Positions 38,808 to 47,623 of a DNA stretch of 64,000 nucleotides are shown one piece after another (within the stretch, counting starts at the first letter, position 1; each line of letters begins with the position of its first letter). The notes beneath the pieces are model-generated. The model saw only the letters and a program-made list of their open reading frames with translations. It was not told where the DNA came from and ran no database searches. The translations under genes were made by a program, and so were the position numbers. The DNA lies in assembly GCA_025146135.1 (NCBI GenBank), contig CP102255.1, positions 744,001 through 808,000 on the forward strand, written 5' to 3'. The stretch is from Anaerotruncus colihominis (GTDB lineage: Bacteria > Bacillota > Clostridia > Oscillospirales > Ruminococcaceae).

Positions 38808-40379
38808 ATGGCAAAGAAGGTATTGAATGAAAGGTGCCCACTACAGACGGAGTGCGAACGGAAGACCTGTGAATATGTCCGCAAGGAGCTGGAGTGCCCT
38901 TACTATTCTGCGAATGCCCGCGATGGATACTATATCTACGACCAGGAGGCGATTCGTGACCGGAGGGATAGGGAGGCCATGGACGAGGCCCTCCTTGCGT
39001 CCTTGGGGGATGATGACGATGACACCCCTGACGGCCTGGTCTATATCCCGGTCGAAGATCTCTACCCGCATCCCGACAACCCTCGGAAGGACTTGGGTGA
39101 TTTGACCGAGCTGGCCGACAGCATTAAGGCCAACGGTGTCCTTCAGAATTTGACTGTTGTTCCTCGCGCCGTTACCGGGGAGATCACGGGAGAGACCTGG
39201 CAGAAGGGCTACACCGTGGTCATCGGCCACCGCCGGCTCGCGGCCTCGAAGCTGGCCGGGCTGAAAGAGCTGCCATGTGTCATCACCGATATGGACCTTC
39301 GGAGTCAGGTGCAGACCATGCTCATGGAGAATATCCAACGGTCTGACCTCACCCTCTACGAGCAGGCCCAGGGATTCCAGATGATGCTCGACCTGGGCGA
39401 CAGCGTCGACGAGATCGCCCGGAAGTCTGGTTTCTCGCAGACTACCGTTCGGCGCAGGGTAAAGCTGTTGGAGCTCGACCAGAAGAAGTTCAAGAAATCG
39501 GTGGAGCGAGGGGCCAACCTCATGGACTACATGGAGTTGGACAAAATCGAGGACCCGAAGTTGAAGAACGAGGTCCTGGACGCTATCGGGACCAACAACT
39601 TCCGACAGAAGCTGGCCAACGCCATCGAGACAGAGAAAAGCCGCAAGCTCATCGCGGAGCGAGTGCAGGCCCTTTCCGCCTTTGCGACCCAGGTTGAGAA
39701 GGTGGACCACTCCACCATGCGGTATGTGCGGAACTACGGCATCTGGAACAAGAAAGACGAGGTGAAGCGTCCTGATGACGCGGACACCGTGGCTTACTTC
39801 TTCTGTGTAGGAATGCACCAGGTAGACCTCTATCGTCAAATCGTCGAGGAGCCGGAGGACACAGAGGCGGCGGCCCAGGCGGAGCGGATCAAGGCCGAGC
39901 TGGAGCGCCGGCACGCAGAGCTTGAAACCATCTCCAGGGCAGCATACCAGGCCCGATACGCATTCATCAAGGACTTCTCGGCGGCGAAAAAGAATGTGGC
40001 AACTGTTTGCCGGTTTGTTGCGGGGATGCTTCTCCGGGGCCACGATGATCCGGACGACGCTATGATGTCCGAGCTCTTAGGTATTGGCGTTGATACCGAG
40101 AATGATGAAATCGACATCCCGGCCTTTGATGAACGGTCGAAGGAAAGCCCAGAATACACCCTCCTGGCTACCGCCTACGCGTCCTTTGACGCCGAGAGAG
40201 TAAATTACTTCTGGTGGCGCTGGGACCCTGCGAAGCACAGCATGGCCTGCGCCTACCAGGAAAACGAAAGCCTGGACTTCCTGTATAAAATCCTCACCGA
40301 GCTTGGATATGAGATGTCCGACGAGGAAAAAGCCCTCCAGGACGGCACCCATGAGCTGTTCCAGGAGGCGGACGGATGA
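38808..40379 (+). CDS. ParB-like DNA-binding protein
   Basis: A 523-residue protein. After a Cys-rich N-terminus (CPLQTECERKTCEYVRKELE) the ParB N-domain starts at about residue 80 (LVYIPVEDLYPHPDNPRKDL), with GHRRLAASKLAGLKELPCVI as box II and MLMENIQRSDLTLYEQAQGF as box III, then an HTH (SVDEIARKSGFSQTTVRRRV). ParB N-domains are CTP switches. No ParA is nearby, so a regulatory or genome-handling role is likely rather than partition. Confidence 0.8.
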   Translation: MAKKVLNERCPLQTECERKTCEYVRKELECPYYSANARDGYYIYDQEAIRDRRDREAMDEALLASLGDDDDDTPDGLVYIPVEDLYPHPDNPRKDLGDLTELADSIKANGVLQNLTVVPRAVTGEITGETWQKGYTVVIGHRRLAASKLAGLKELPCVITDMDLRSQVQTMLMENIQRSDLTLYEQAQGFQMMLDLGDSVDEIARKSGFSQTTVRRRVKLLELDQKKFKKSVERGANLMDYMELDKIEDPKLKNEVLDAIGTNNFRQKLANAIETEKSRKLIAERVQALSAFATQVEKVDHSTMRYVRNYGIWNKKDEVKRPDDADTVAYFFCVGMHQVDLYRQIVEEPEDTEAAAQAERIKAELERRHAELETISRAAYQARYAFIKDFSAAKKNVATVCRFVAGMLLRGHDDPDDAMMSELLGIGVDTENDEIDIPAFDERSKESPEYTLLATAYASFDAERVNYFWWRWDPAKHSMACAYQENESLDFLYKILTELGYEMSDEEKALQDGTHELFQEADG

Positions 40380-40816
40380 AGGCTCTTACCATTTGGCAGC
40401 CCTGGGCCTCGCTGCTGGTGTCTGGCCAGAAGAAATACGAAACCCGGAGCTGGGCCACCGCCTACCGAGGCCCCATAGCCATTCACGCCGCCATGCGGCC
40501 GGTGCGTCGGACTATCGACGCGCTGGTCGCCGACCGAGGGGATGGGTGGACTGCTCTGGACTACTTTGACGCCCTGTTCATGCACCCTGGCTCCATCAAC
40601 GAGTTACCTACCGGGGCTGTCATCGGAAAGGCCCTCCTGGTGCGTTGCAACTTGATTACTGAGGACTTTATGGCGCGGCTCACGCAGCAAGAATTGGCCC
40701 TTGGCGACTTTTCTTTGGGGCGGTACGCCTGGGAGTTTGAACAAATGACCCAGTTAATAGCCCCAATCCCGGCGCGTGGCGCTCAGGGGCTTTGGTATTG
40801 GGACGCCGGCGTGTAA
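40376..40816 (+). CDS. ASCH-domain protein
   Basis: A 146-residue protein beginning MKALTIWQPWASLLVSGQKK, with YETRSWATAYRGPIAIHAA and GAVIGKALLVRC, the signature of the ASCH (RNA-binding PUA-like) fold. ASCH proteins in phages are linked to RNA or modified-nucleotide recognition. Overlaps the ParB-like gene by 4 bp. Confidence 0.8.
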   Translation: MKALTIWQPWASLLVSGQKKYETRSWATAYRGPIAIHAAMRPVRRTIDALVADRGDGWTALDYFDALFMHPGSINELPTGAVIGKALLVRCNLITEDFMARLTQQELALGDFSLGRYAWEFEQMTQLIAPIPARGAQGLWYWDAGV

Positions 40817-40835
40817 CACAGGAGGGATGACAGGT

Positions 40836-41099
40836 ATGAAGAAGAAACGGAAATATCAGACTGTGCAGGCAAAGGCACCCCCGGAGCCAGAGGCTGTGCA
40901 GTTCCCGTCAAGCGGTCCGGTGCAGGTCGGAGACATTGTTGCTCGCCGCCCAGTCACCTTTTCGGACAACGAGAATAAAACGGCTCAAGTGATGCGCGGG
41001 CGTGTGGTCTACGTCCACCCCAAGGGCCGCTTCCATGTAGTCGAGTTTGGCGAGGGCAGGCGAGCTGTCCGGGAGAGCTTTGCAGGGGTGAGTAGATGA
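40836..41099 (+). CDS. small beta-rich phage protein
   Basis: ATG 40836, 9 nt after GGAGGG. An 87-residue protein with a basic start and a KOW/SH3-like beta segment (VQVGDIVARRPVTF, GRVVYVHPKGRFHVVEF). Function unknown. Confidence 0.5.
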   Translation: MKKKRKYQTVQAKAPPEPEAVQFPSSGPVQVGDIVARRPVTFSDNENKTAQVMRGRVVYVHPKGRFHVVEFGEGRRAVRESFAGVSR

Positions 41100-41752
41100 A
41101 AGAAAAGATAGGAAACCTTGGCGAAGTCGCCATTGGAATACTTAATGAACTTCATACCGAACGGCTCGACTACGAAAGCGAGTATCTCCCTTTAGTCGAC
41201 TGTGCCCAGCGGTGTGCAGCCTACGAAGAAACCGGTTTGCTTCCGGAGGAAGTCGTGAAAATGGGCATGATGCTTGAGGACAGCAGGCGCTATTCTGGCC
41301 GGCTCGAATTAAAGCTGAAACCCTACCTTGACATAGGCCTTGGCCCATCGGAGCTAAATGCGCTGAAACTTGCAAGCGTGGGGAAATGCGTGGTCGAAAT
41401 CAAGGAGTTTGATGGCATCGCTATCGACCGTCTCCGCAAGCTGGCCCAGGCCGAGAAGGACGGGCGGCTGGTGGTGCTGCCGTGTAAGGTGGGGGATACG
41501 GTGTATGCCAGAAATCACAACGGACGGATCGTAGATGGCGTAGTAGAGTCTATCCATCAGAATTACGTTGCAGGGAAAGCTGGCCGATGGGTTGTAACAG
41601 TATATTATCCGGAATACAACAGAACAGCAGAAAGCGGTCTCCACCCTGACTTTTTGCCGACGACAAAGTTCTATGGCTTAGATGATTTCGGCAAAACCGT
41701 CTTTCCGACCCACGAGGAGGCAGGGGCGGCGCTGAAAGGCGGCGGCGAATGA
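41096..41752 (+). CDS. phage hypothetical protein
   Basis: A 218-residue protein overlapping its neighbour by 4 bp. The C-terminal half contains LVVLPCKVGDTVYARNHNGR, a common beta-rich module of Firmicute phage proteins. The N-terminal half is helical. Function unknown. Confidence 0.6.
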   Translation: MKEKIGNLGEVAIGILNELHTERLDYESEYLPLVDCAQRCAAYEETGLLPEEVVKMGMMLEDSRRYSGRLELKLKPYLDIGLGPSELNALKLASVGKCVVEIKEFDGIAIDRLRKLAQAEKDGRLVVLPCKVGDTVYARNHNGRIVDGVVESIHQNYVAGKAGRWVVTVYYPEYNRTAESGLHPDFLPTTKFYGLDDFGKTVFPTHEEAGAALKGGGE

Positions 41753-42123
41753 CCACAATGAAGAAACCGGATATTGGAACTAAAATGTATTTCGTTTGCG
41801 AGCACCTATACTGCATCCCGAACCACGCCGGGCCGGTCAAAGAATACTGCGTATGCGAGGCAGAGGTGGTAGGCTTCTTCACCGGAGGCTATACGGAAGT
41901 GCAGCTCGTGGGAGACGACCCGAATGGACACAGGACGCCATATTACTTCAAGCTATCGGAGATCGGAGAGAGAGTATTCTATGCGCCGGAAGAAGCGGCT
42001 GGCTATGCGCAGACCCTGACAGTACGGTATGAAAGGATATGGGGATGGCTAGGAGCACCGGATATCCCTATGCGGCGACCATGGGAAAATTTGCTCAAAA
42101 GCCGAAAGGAAGGGACAACATGA
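41749..42123 (+). CDS. phage hypothetical protein
   Basis: A 124-residue protein (MTTMKKPDIGTKMYFVCEHL) with a beta-rich core similar in style to the preceding protein (VVGFFTGGYTEVQLVGDD). 4-bp overlap (ATGA). Function unknown. Confidence 0.55.
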   Translation: MTTMKKPDIGTKMYFVCEHLYCIPNHAGPVKEYCVCEAEVVGFFTGGYTEVQLVGDDPNGHRTPYYFKLSEIGERVFYAPEEAAGYAQTLTVRYERIWGWLGAPDIPMRRPWENLLKSRKEGTT

Positions 42124-42386
42124 GCGAATGCGAGAACTGCAAGAAGTATGAGGATTGTGCTGCTGAGAGCGGCCTGACGTGGCCATGCGGGGCTTTTGTT
42201 CCAAAAACTGTCTCGAACGGACAACGCATCCGGGCCATGAGCGACGAGGAGCTATGCAAATTGATTATGGCAATTCCAGACGTACCATGTGGGCAGGTGG
42301 GGTATCCGGAGAAATGTACCCACAAATGCGAAGCGTGTATCACGGACTGGCTCAAGCAGCCAGCAGAGGAGACCCGGCTGTGCTGA
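42120..42386 (+). CDS. Cys-rich small phage protein
   Basis: An 88-residue protein with ten Cys in pairs (SECENCKKYEDC, CGAF, CTHKCEAC), so probably one or two zinc sites. Overlaps both neighbours by a few bases. Function unknown. Confidence 0.55.
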   Translation: MSECENCKKYEDCAAESGLTWPCGAFVPKTVSNGQRIRAMSDEELCKLIMAIPDVPCGQVGYPEKCTHKCEACITDWLKQPAEETRLC

Positions 42387-42565
42387 TTATCACCGTACAG
42401 GTCAATGCCCCGGCTGGCCAGGCTGTCGGTATCAAAGAGGATCTGGCGATGTACTTAGAGCGGTTCGGCGACATCCGAGTGGTATCGGTGACGGAGGAAC
42501 AGCCCCAGTACCGTCAGATGGGGCTTTACGACGCCCGACAGCCGCAGAGAGGGAAAAAGAAGTAA
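42380..42565 (+). CDS. small phage protein
   Basis: GTG 42380 lies 10 nt after GAGGAG and overlaps the preceding stop. The 61-residue product (MLIITVQVNAPAGQAVGIKE) has a ferredoxin-like beta-alpha-beta look. Not recognised. Confidence 0.5.
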   Translation: MLIITVQVNAPAGQAVGIKEDLAMYLERFGDIRVVSVTEEQPQYRQMGLYDARQPQRGKKK

Positions 42566-42589
42566 GCAGGCAGATAGGGGTGAGCCAAA

Positions 42590-43009
42590 ATGACATTACA
42601 AGAACTGTCCCAGTATTTCAAATTGCGGGAGCAACTGGCGCGGGACGAGGAGATACTGGAATCTTTGAAAGCTACGGCTTGCCCCGGAGCACAGGTGTTG
42701 ACTGGTATGCCTCACGCCCCGGGAGTCCGGGATAAGGTCGGCGACTTGGCTGTCGAGATTGCTGATATGGAGAGCCAGATCGAGTACCTGCAAGAGAAGA
42801 TTTCGCAGGAAGAAGCCAAGGTATCAGTCTTTATTTCCACCATTGAGAACGACCAGACGCGCATGGTGTTCAGGCTCCGTTTCCTCCGGGGGCTCGCATG
42901 GAAAGAGGTTGCAGCCGTCATCGGCGGGAGGAATACGGAGAGCGGCGTCAAGAGCCTGTGCTACCGCTACCTCGAAACTTGCAACGGCGTGACGCGCCGT
43001 GATGCTTGA
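42590..43009 (+). CDS. ArpU/DUF1492-like late transcription regulator
   Basis: A 139-residue protein. A coiled coil occupies residues about 45-85 (VEIADMESQIEYLQEKISQE). The C-terminal sigma-region-4-like HTH is RMVFRLRFLRGLAWKEVAAV. Proteins of this type (ArpU, DUF1492) sit just before terminase genes in Firmicute phages and switch on late transcription. Here the symporter cassette separates it from terminase. Confidence 0.7.
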   Translation: MTLQELSQYFKLREQLARDEEILESLKATACPGAQVLTGMPHAPGVRDKVGDLAVEIADMESQIEYLQEKISQEEAKVSVFISTIENDQTRMVFRLRFLRGLAWKEVAAVIGGRNTESGVKSLCYRYLETCNGVTRRDA

Positions 43010-43062
43010 TGTTTTGCCCCCGGATGTGCTATGGTATGCTCGTACAATCCTAAATCAAGCCA

Positions 43063-43098
43063 GGCGGCCCTCTTTCGGGAGGGTCGCCATTCTTTTTG
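43063..43098 (+). terminator. intrinsic terminator after the early region
   Basis: GGCGGCCCTC and GAGGGTCGCC pair (one wobble) around a 6-nt loop and are followed by ATTCTTTTT. It closes the early block before the symporter cassette, so the cassette needs its own promoter or antitermination. Confidence 0.75.
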
Positions 43099-43206
43099 AA
43101 AGGAGGGCCACGGCCCCGCGTTTCTCCTTTGCGCGGCGGTCACAGTCCGGGCAGCTCTGTACGCCAACAGACCGCAGCGGGCAAATCAAAAAGGAGGAAA
43201 TCTTGT

Positions 43207-44580
43207 ATGTACGGCTTCATCGTACTTGCAACTTATGCCGTCGCAATGCTGGCGATCACGCTTTTGCTTTCGCGGCGGTCACAGACCACAGAGAGCTTCC
43301 ACGTTGCCGATCGGAAGCTCGGCCTGGTCCAAAGCGCCATGAGCATTGCGGCCACATGGATCTGGGCTCCCGCGCTCTTCACTTCGGCAGAAAAAGCATA
43401 CTCCAACGGCATCCCGGGCCTGTTCTGGTTCCTGGTGCCGAACATCCTGTGCCTGGTCATCTTCGTTCCGTTCGGGAAGCGGATCCGGGCGCAAATGCCC
43501 CATGGCATCACCCTCTCCGGGTACATGGCCGAAAAATACCGCTCCAGGGCGGTACACGGTGCCTACCTGTTCGAGCTGACCGCGCTGACGGTCCTTTCCA
43601 CGGGAGTGCAGCTGCTCGCCGGCGCCAAAATCCTGGCGGCGGTGACAGGGTGGCCGTTCTGGCTGCTGACCGTCGTTCTGGCAGTGATCGCTTTCTCCTA
43701 TTCCCAGTACTCGGGCGTCAAAGCGTCGGTATTAACTGATGCGCTCCAAATGGTGCTCATGCTGGCCTGCTGCGCGCTGCTCGTTCCCTGGGCGCTTTCC
43801 GCCGATACCGGCGTGTCCGACCTTGTTCGCGGCCTGGCTGGCGCATCTGGCGGATATAAGCACTTGTTCGACAGCAACGGCCTGGCGGTGTTCTTCTCCT
43901 TCGGCTTGCCTACGGCCATCGGCCTGATCGCCGCTCCCTTTGGCGACCAATGCTTCTGGCAGCGGGCGTTCTCCATCCAGGAGAGCAAAGTCGGCAGGGC
44001 GTTCAAGCTGGGCGCTGTATTTTTTGCGGTCGTCCCCCTGTCCATGGGCATCCTCGGGTTTATCGCCGCTGGCTCTGGCTATGTGGCCCAAGACGCCGGC
44101 ATGGTCAACTTCGAGCTGGTTGGCAGCTTGTTCCCCAAATGGGTCATGCTGCCCTTCCTGTTCATGGTGATCTCCGGATTGCTCTCCACAGCGGACAGCA
44201 ACCTGTGTGCCGTGGCCTCGCTGACCAGCGACTTCGGCGGCGGGATGAAAGCGGTCAAAGGCTCCATGCTGGCCCTGCTCGCCCTGGCTGTTGGTATCGC
44301 CAATATCCCCGGTCTGGCCGTGACTGACCTGTTCCTGGTCTATGGTACTCTCCGGGCCACGACCATGCTCCCCACGGTGTTGACGCTGAAAGGAAAAACG
44401 TTGTCGGCTCGCGGGGTTTTTGCGGGCATCACGGCCTCGATTGTGATTGGGATGCCGGTTTTTGTTGTTGGCACCTTCCTTGGCAGCTCCACGTTGAAAA
44501 CGGTTGGCTGTCTGTGCGCTGTGCTACTCTCTGGCATTGTGGCCCTGGCTACCGCGCCCAGAAAGGGGGCGACAGCATGA
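43207..44580 (+). CDS. sodium:solute symporter family protein
   Basis: A 457-residue polytopic membrane protein of the SSS family (LeuT fold), about 12-13 hydrophobic helices. Typical elements: SFHVADRKLG near residue 30, an APALFTSAEKAYSNGIPGLF turn in helix 2-3, GKRIRAQMPHGITLSGYMAE, and LPFLFMVISGLLSTADSNLC near residue 325, which corresponds to the sodium-site helix (SALLSTADS pattern). Substrate cannot be read. ATG 43207 follows GGAGGAAATCTTGT. The next gene starts inside its stop (ATGA), so the transporter is translationally tied to the PAPS-reductase-like gene. A full SSS transporter is exceptional in a phage late region. Confidence 0.85.
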   Translation: MYGFIVLATYAVAMLAITLLLSRRSQTTESFHVADRKLGLVQSAMSIAATWIWAPALFTSAEKAYSNGIPGLFWFLVPNILCLVIFVPFGKRIRAQMPHGITLSGYMAEKYRSRAVHGAYLFELTALTVLSTGVQLLAGAKILAAVTGWPFWLLTVVLAVIAFSYSQYSGVKASVLTDALQMVLMLACCALLVPWALSADTGVSDLVRGLAGASGGYKHLFDSNGLAVFFSFGLPTAIGLIAAPFGDQCFWQRAFSIQESKVGRAFKLGAVFFAVVPLSMGILGFIAAGSGYVAQDAGMVNFELVGSLFPKWVMLPFLFMVISGLLSTADSNLCAVASLTSDFGGGMKAVKGSMLALLALAVGIANIPGLAVTDLFLVYGTLRATTMLPTVLTLKGKTLSARGVFAGITASIVIGMPVFVVGTFLGSSTLKTVGCLCAVLLSGIVALATAPRKGATA

Positions 44581-45359
44581 GCCTGGGACGTAAGCAGAGC
44601 ATCAGCAACGAAGCATGGCTGGAAGCTGTTGCAACCATTGAAAGCGCCGTCCCCCGGCGCGAGCTGGATGATTTGGTGGCTGTTACCATCGAGGACATAC
44701 GGGCCACCGTAGGGCAGAAGAAAGCGGCCTACGCATGGAGTGCCGGCAAGGACAGCGTTGTACTCGGCAAGCTCTGCGAGGCCGCGGGCGTCACCGACAG
44801 CATGATCGGCGTCTGCGACCTAGAGTACCCCGCCTTTATGGCGTGGGTGAATGAGCACAAGCCCGCCGGGTGCGAGGTCATCAACACCCACCAGGACCTG
44901 GACTGGCTGGCCCGTCATCCTGATATGCTGTTTCCTAAAGACTCGGCCAAGGCCGGCAGGTGGTTCTCCATCGTCCAGCACCGGGCGCAGGCGGAGTACT
45001 TCAAGGCGCACAATTTGGACATCGTCATCCTGGGCCGGCGCCGGGCAGACGGCAACTTTGTCGGCCGCGGCACCAATATCTACACCGATGGCAAGGGCGT
45101 GACCCGTTTCAGCCCGCTCGCGGCTTGGGGCCATGAGCACGTCCTGGCCTATATCCACTACCACCAGCTCCCGCTCCCTCCGATCTACGGATGGAAGAAC
45201 GGCTACCTGTGCGGTACGCACCCGTGGCCGGCTCGTCAATGGACCGGCGGCATCAAGAATGGCTGGCGGGAGGTCTACGAGATCGACCCGACTATCGTCA
45301 CCGCCGCAGCGGAGAAGCTGGCCAGCGCCCGCGCCTTCCTGAAGGGGGTGCAGGCATGA
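44577..45359 (+). CDS. PAPS-reductase-like PP-loop protein
   Basis: A 260-residue protein of the adenylyl-/PAPS-reductase (PP-loop ATP pyrophosphatase) superfamily. The PP-loop is AWSAGKDSVVLGKLC (residues 53-67), with the canonical SGGKDS changed to SAGKDS. Later motifs: GRRRADGNFVGRG, FSPLAAWGHEHVLAYIHYHQ and LCGTHPWPARQWTGG. Relatives activate sulfate, tRNA bases or DNA backbone (DndC). 4-bp overlaps join it to both neighbours. Confidence 0.8.
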   Translation: MSLGRKQSISNEAWLEAVATIESAVPRRELDDLVAVTIEDIRATVGQKKAAYAWSAGKDSVVLGKLCEAAGVTDSMIGVCDLEYPAFMAWVNEHKPAGCEVINTHQDLDWLARHPDMLFPKDSAKAGRWFSIVQHRAQAEYFKAHNLDIVILGRRRADGNFVGRGTNIYTDGKGVTRFSPLAAWGHEHVLAYIHYHQLPLPPIYGWKNGYLCGTHPWPARQWTGGIKNGWREVYEIDPTIVTAAAEKLASARAFLKGVQA

Positions 45360-45961
45360 ACGTTGTAAAAAAGCCCCTGGCTGAGCTTCGGCGCCCCGAG
45401 CGAAATGTCCGTATGCACACCGACAAGCAGCTGAAAGAATTTCGCCGGTCTGTGGAGATGTTCGGCCAGATCCGCCCCATCGTCATTGACGAGGGCGGCG
45501 TCATCCTGGCCGGCAACGGCCTGTTTGAAACCCTCCTTGCCATGGGCCACGCTGAGGCAGACTGCTATGTCGTGTCCGGGCTGACTGAGGCCCAGAAGAA
45601 AAAGCTCATGCTGGCCGACAACCGTGTATTCGACCTGGGTGTGGATGACCTGGCTGCGCTGGACGCCCTCGTTCTGGAGTTGAAGGACGACCTGGACATC
45701 CCCGGCTTTGAGGAAGACCTGCTCCGAGCCATGGTGATGGAGGCCGATGAAGCCAGCGACGCCCTCATGGAGTACGGCACCATTGAATCGGAGCAGGCTG
45801 CAGCCATCACCGAAACCCGCGAGCGGTATGCCGCCCGAGACGAAGCGGCCGCCCAAAGCGCCGAGGAGGTCACCCCTGTATCGACCGGCGTTCCCACGGC
45901 AGACGAACCGGCCCGGCGTTTTGTGCTTTGCCCGAAGTGTGGTGAGCGGATATGGCTGTAA
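45356..45961 (+). CDS. ParB-like protein with C-terminal zinc motif
   Basis: A 201-residue protein. ParB N-domain boxes: PLAELRRPERNVRMHTDKQL, GQIRPIVIDEGGVILAGNGL (GNGL instead of GER/GHR), KLMLADNRVFDLG. The C-terminus has CPKCGERIWL, half of a zinc ribbon. Coupled by overlap to the PP-loop gene on each side. In the IbrB style the ParB-like protein probably works with the PP-loop enzyme. Confidence 0.75.
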   Translation: MNVVKKPLAELRRPERNVRMHTDKQLKEFRRSVEMFGQIRPIVIDEGGVILAGNGLFETLLAMGHAEADCYVVSGLTEAQKKKLMLADNRVFDLGVDDLAALDALVLELKDDLDIPGFEEDLLRAMVMEADEASDALMEYGTIESEQAAAITETRERYAARDEAAAQSAEEVTPVSTGVPTADEPARRFVLCPKCGERIWL

Positions 45962-47106
45962 AGCGTGTTCGCTCCGATATGGACGTGGTGACGGCGGCGC
46001 AGCAGCGCATCAAGAACGTGTTCTCCAACGGCGTCCCCGTCTACCTGTCGTTCTCCGGGGGCAAAGACAGCATTGTCCTGGCCGATCTGACCTATAAGCT
46101 GATCCAGGCGGGAGAGATCGACCCCTCCCTGCTGACTGTTCTGTTTGTGGACGAGGAGGCCATCTTCGACTGCATTGAAGCTACGACCAAGACCTGGCGG
46201 AAGAAATTCCTGCTGGCCGGTGCGAAGTTCAACTGGTGGTGCATCGAGGTCAAGCACTTCAACTGTCTCAACGAGCTATCCAGCGACGAAACCTTCGTCT
46301 GCTGGGACCGGCGCAAGCGCGACGTCTGGGTGAGGCAACCGCCTCCCTTTGCGATCCGCAACCACCCCCAGCTCCGGCCGCGGGTGGATAACTACCAGTC
46401 GTTCCTCCCCCGGGTGACGATGGACGGCATTATGGTCACCGGCGTCCGGGCGGCGGAGTCTGTGCAGCGTTTGCAGTACATGGCCGCGCTGAACATGGGC
46501 GCGAAGGGCATCACCGGCACCAACACCATCTATCCCATCTACGACTGGAAGACGACCGACGTCTGGCTGTACCTTCGGGACCAGCATATCGACATTCCGG
46601 AGGTCTACCTGCAGATGTACCAGGTGGGCGTGAACCGGAACCAGCTCCGCGTGTCGCAGTTCTTCTCCGTTGATACCGTCCCCGTCCTGGTCCACCTGGG
46701 CGAGTACGACCCATCTCTCATGGAGCGCGTGCTGCGCCGGGAGCCAAACGCCTATCTGGCCGTGATGTACTGGGACAGTGAGATGTTCCGCCGCACCACC
46801 AAGAAGCGCAAGGAGCTGGAGGGCCCAGACCAGAAAGACTACCGCGCCCTGCTGAAAGATATGCTGCTGATCCGCCCGGGCGAGTTCTTCAACACCCCGC
46901 ACAAGAAAGACGTCGCCAAGCAGTACCGCAAGCTATTCATCCGCATGGACGGCATGGCCCGTCCCCGGGACTACCGGAAAATGTACGAAGGGCTGGTAGC
47001 TGGCGACCCGAAGCTCCGTACCCTGCGGGCCATCTACCAGGACATCTCCTGTGCATACGCAGCCTACGCCAAGAACTTCCGCAAAGGAGGTGAGGCAAAT
47101 GGCTGA
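45952..47106 (+). CDS. ibrA: IbrA-like PAPS-reductase family protein
   Basis: A 384-residue protein. The PP-loop is LSFSGGKDSIVLADLTYKL (SGGKDS at 35-40). NWWCIEVKHFNCLNE, TGVRAAESVQRLQYMAALNM and YPIYDWKTTDVWLYLRDQHI follow, as in IbrA/DUF3440 proteins, then a helical C-terminal extension. In E. coli ibrAB affects expression of immunoglobulin-binding surface proteins; the reaction is unknown. It overlaps the ParB-like gene by 10 bp and the IbrB-like gene by 8 bp. Confidence 0.8.
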   Translation: MAVKRVRSDMDVVTAAQQRIKNVFSNGVPVYLSFSGGKDSIVLADLTYKLIQAGEIDPSLLTVLFVDEEAIFDCIEATTKTWRKKFLLAGAKFNWWCIEVKHFNCLNELSSDETFVCWDRRKRDVWVRQPPPFAIRNHPQLRPRVDNYQSFLPRVTMDGIMVTGVRAAESVQRLQYMAALNMGAKGITGTNTIYPIYDWKTTDVWLYLRDQHIDIPEVYLQMYQVGVNRNQLRVSQFFSVDTVPVLVHLGEYDPSLMERVLRREPNAYLAVMYWDSEMFRRTTKKRKELEGPDQKDYRALLKDMLLIRPGEFFNTPHKKDVAKQYRKLFIRMDGMARPRDYRKMYEGLVAGDPKLRTLRAIYQDISCAYAAYAKNFRKGGEANG

Positions 47107-47623
47107 GGTGGATCTGTTCGCGCCGCTGTCATCCCTGCAATGGGTAGACCGCGACGCGCTCAAGCCCAATGACTACAACCCCAACAAGGTCAACCGTGAG
47201 AACCTGAAGCTGCTGGTGCAATCCATTCTCACAAATGGCTGGACGCTCCCCATTGTGGTGCGCCCTGATTACACCATCATTGACGGCTTCCATCGCTGGA
47301 CCGTCGCGGGCGAGGAGCCGCTGCACACCAAGCTCCAGGGCAAGGTGCCTGTGGTGGTCGTACACCATGAGGACGCGTCCGAAGATATCTACGGCACCGT
47401 CACACACAACCGCGCCCGTGGTACACACCTGCTCGAACCTATGAAGGCCATCGTCAAGAGATTGCTGGACGAGGGAAAGAGTGTACAGGAGATCGGGAAG
47501 CAGCTGGGCATGAGGCCCGAAGAAGTATTCCGCTTGTCTGATTTCTCCCGTGATGATTTCCTGTCCATGATGACGAAGGGGGTCAAGGGGTACAGCCATG
47601 CGGAGCTGTTGACAAAGCTATAA
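47099..47623 (+). CDS. ibrB: IbrB-like ParB-domain protein
   Basis: A 174-residue protein starting at ATG 47099, preceded by AAAGGAGGTGAGGCAA. ParB-type N-domain: LKPNDYNPNKVNRENLKLLV, NGWTLPIVVRPDYTIIDGFH, RWTVAGEE; then HNRARGTHLLEPMKAIVKRL and an HTH (SVQEIGKQLGMRPEEVFRLS). This is the IbrB arrangement. It is the last gene of the five-gene cassette. Confidence 0.8.
   Translation: MAEVDLFAPLSSLQWVDRDALKPNDYNPNKVNRENLKLLVQSILTNGWTLPIVVRPDYTIIDGFHRWTVAGEEPLHTKLQGKVPVVVVHHEDASEDIYGTVTHNRARGTHLLEPMKAIVKRLLDEGKSVQEIGKQLGMRPEEVFRLSDFSRDDFLSMMTKGVKGYSHAELLTKL

Noticed and set aside
38808..40379. Plasmid-type partition system (parAB)
   Set aside because: There is no ParA ATPase and no obvious parS array; the gene sits in a phage regulatory block.
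44577..45359. DndC of a DNA phosphorothioation system
   Set aside because: No DndA/D/E or SspB-like partner is present and the PP-loop is SAGKDS; IbrA/IbrB-type neighbours fit better.
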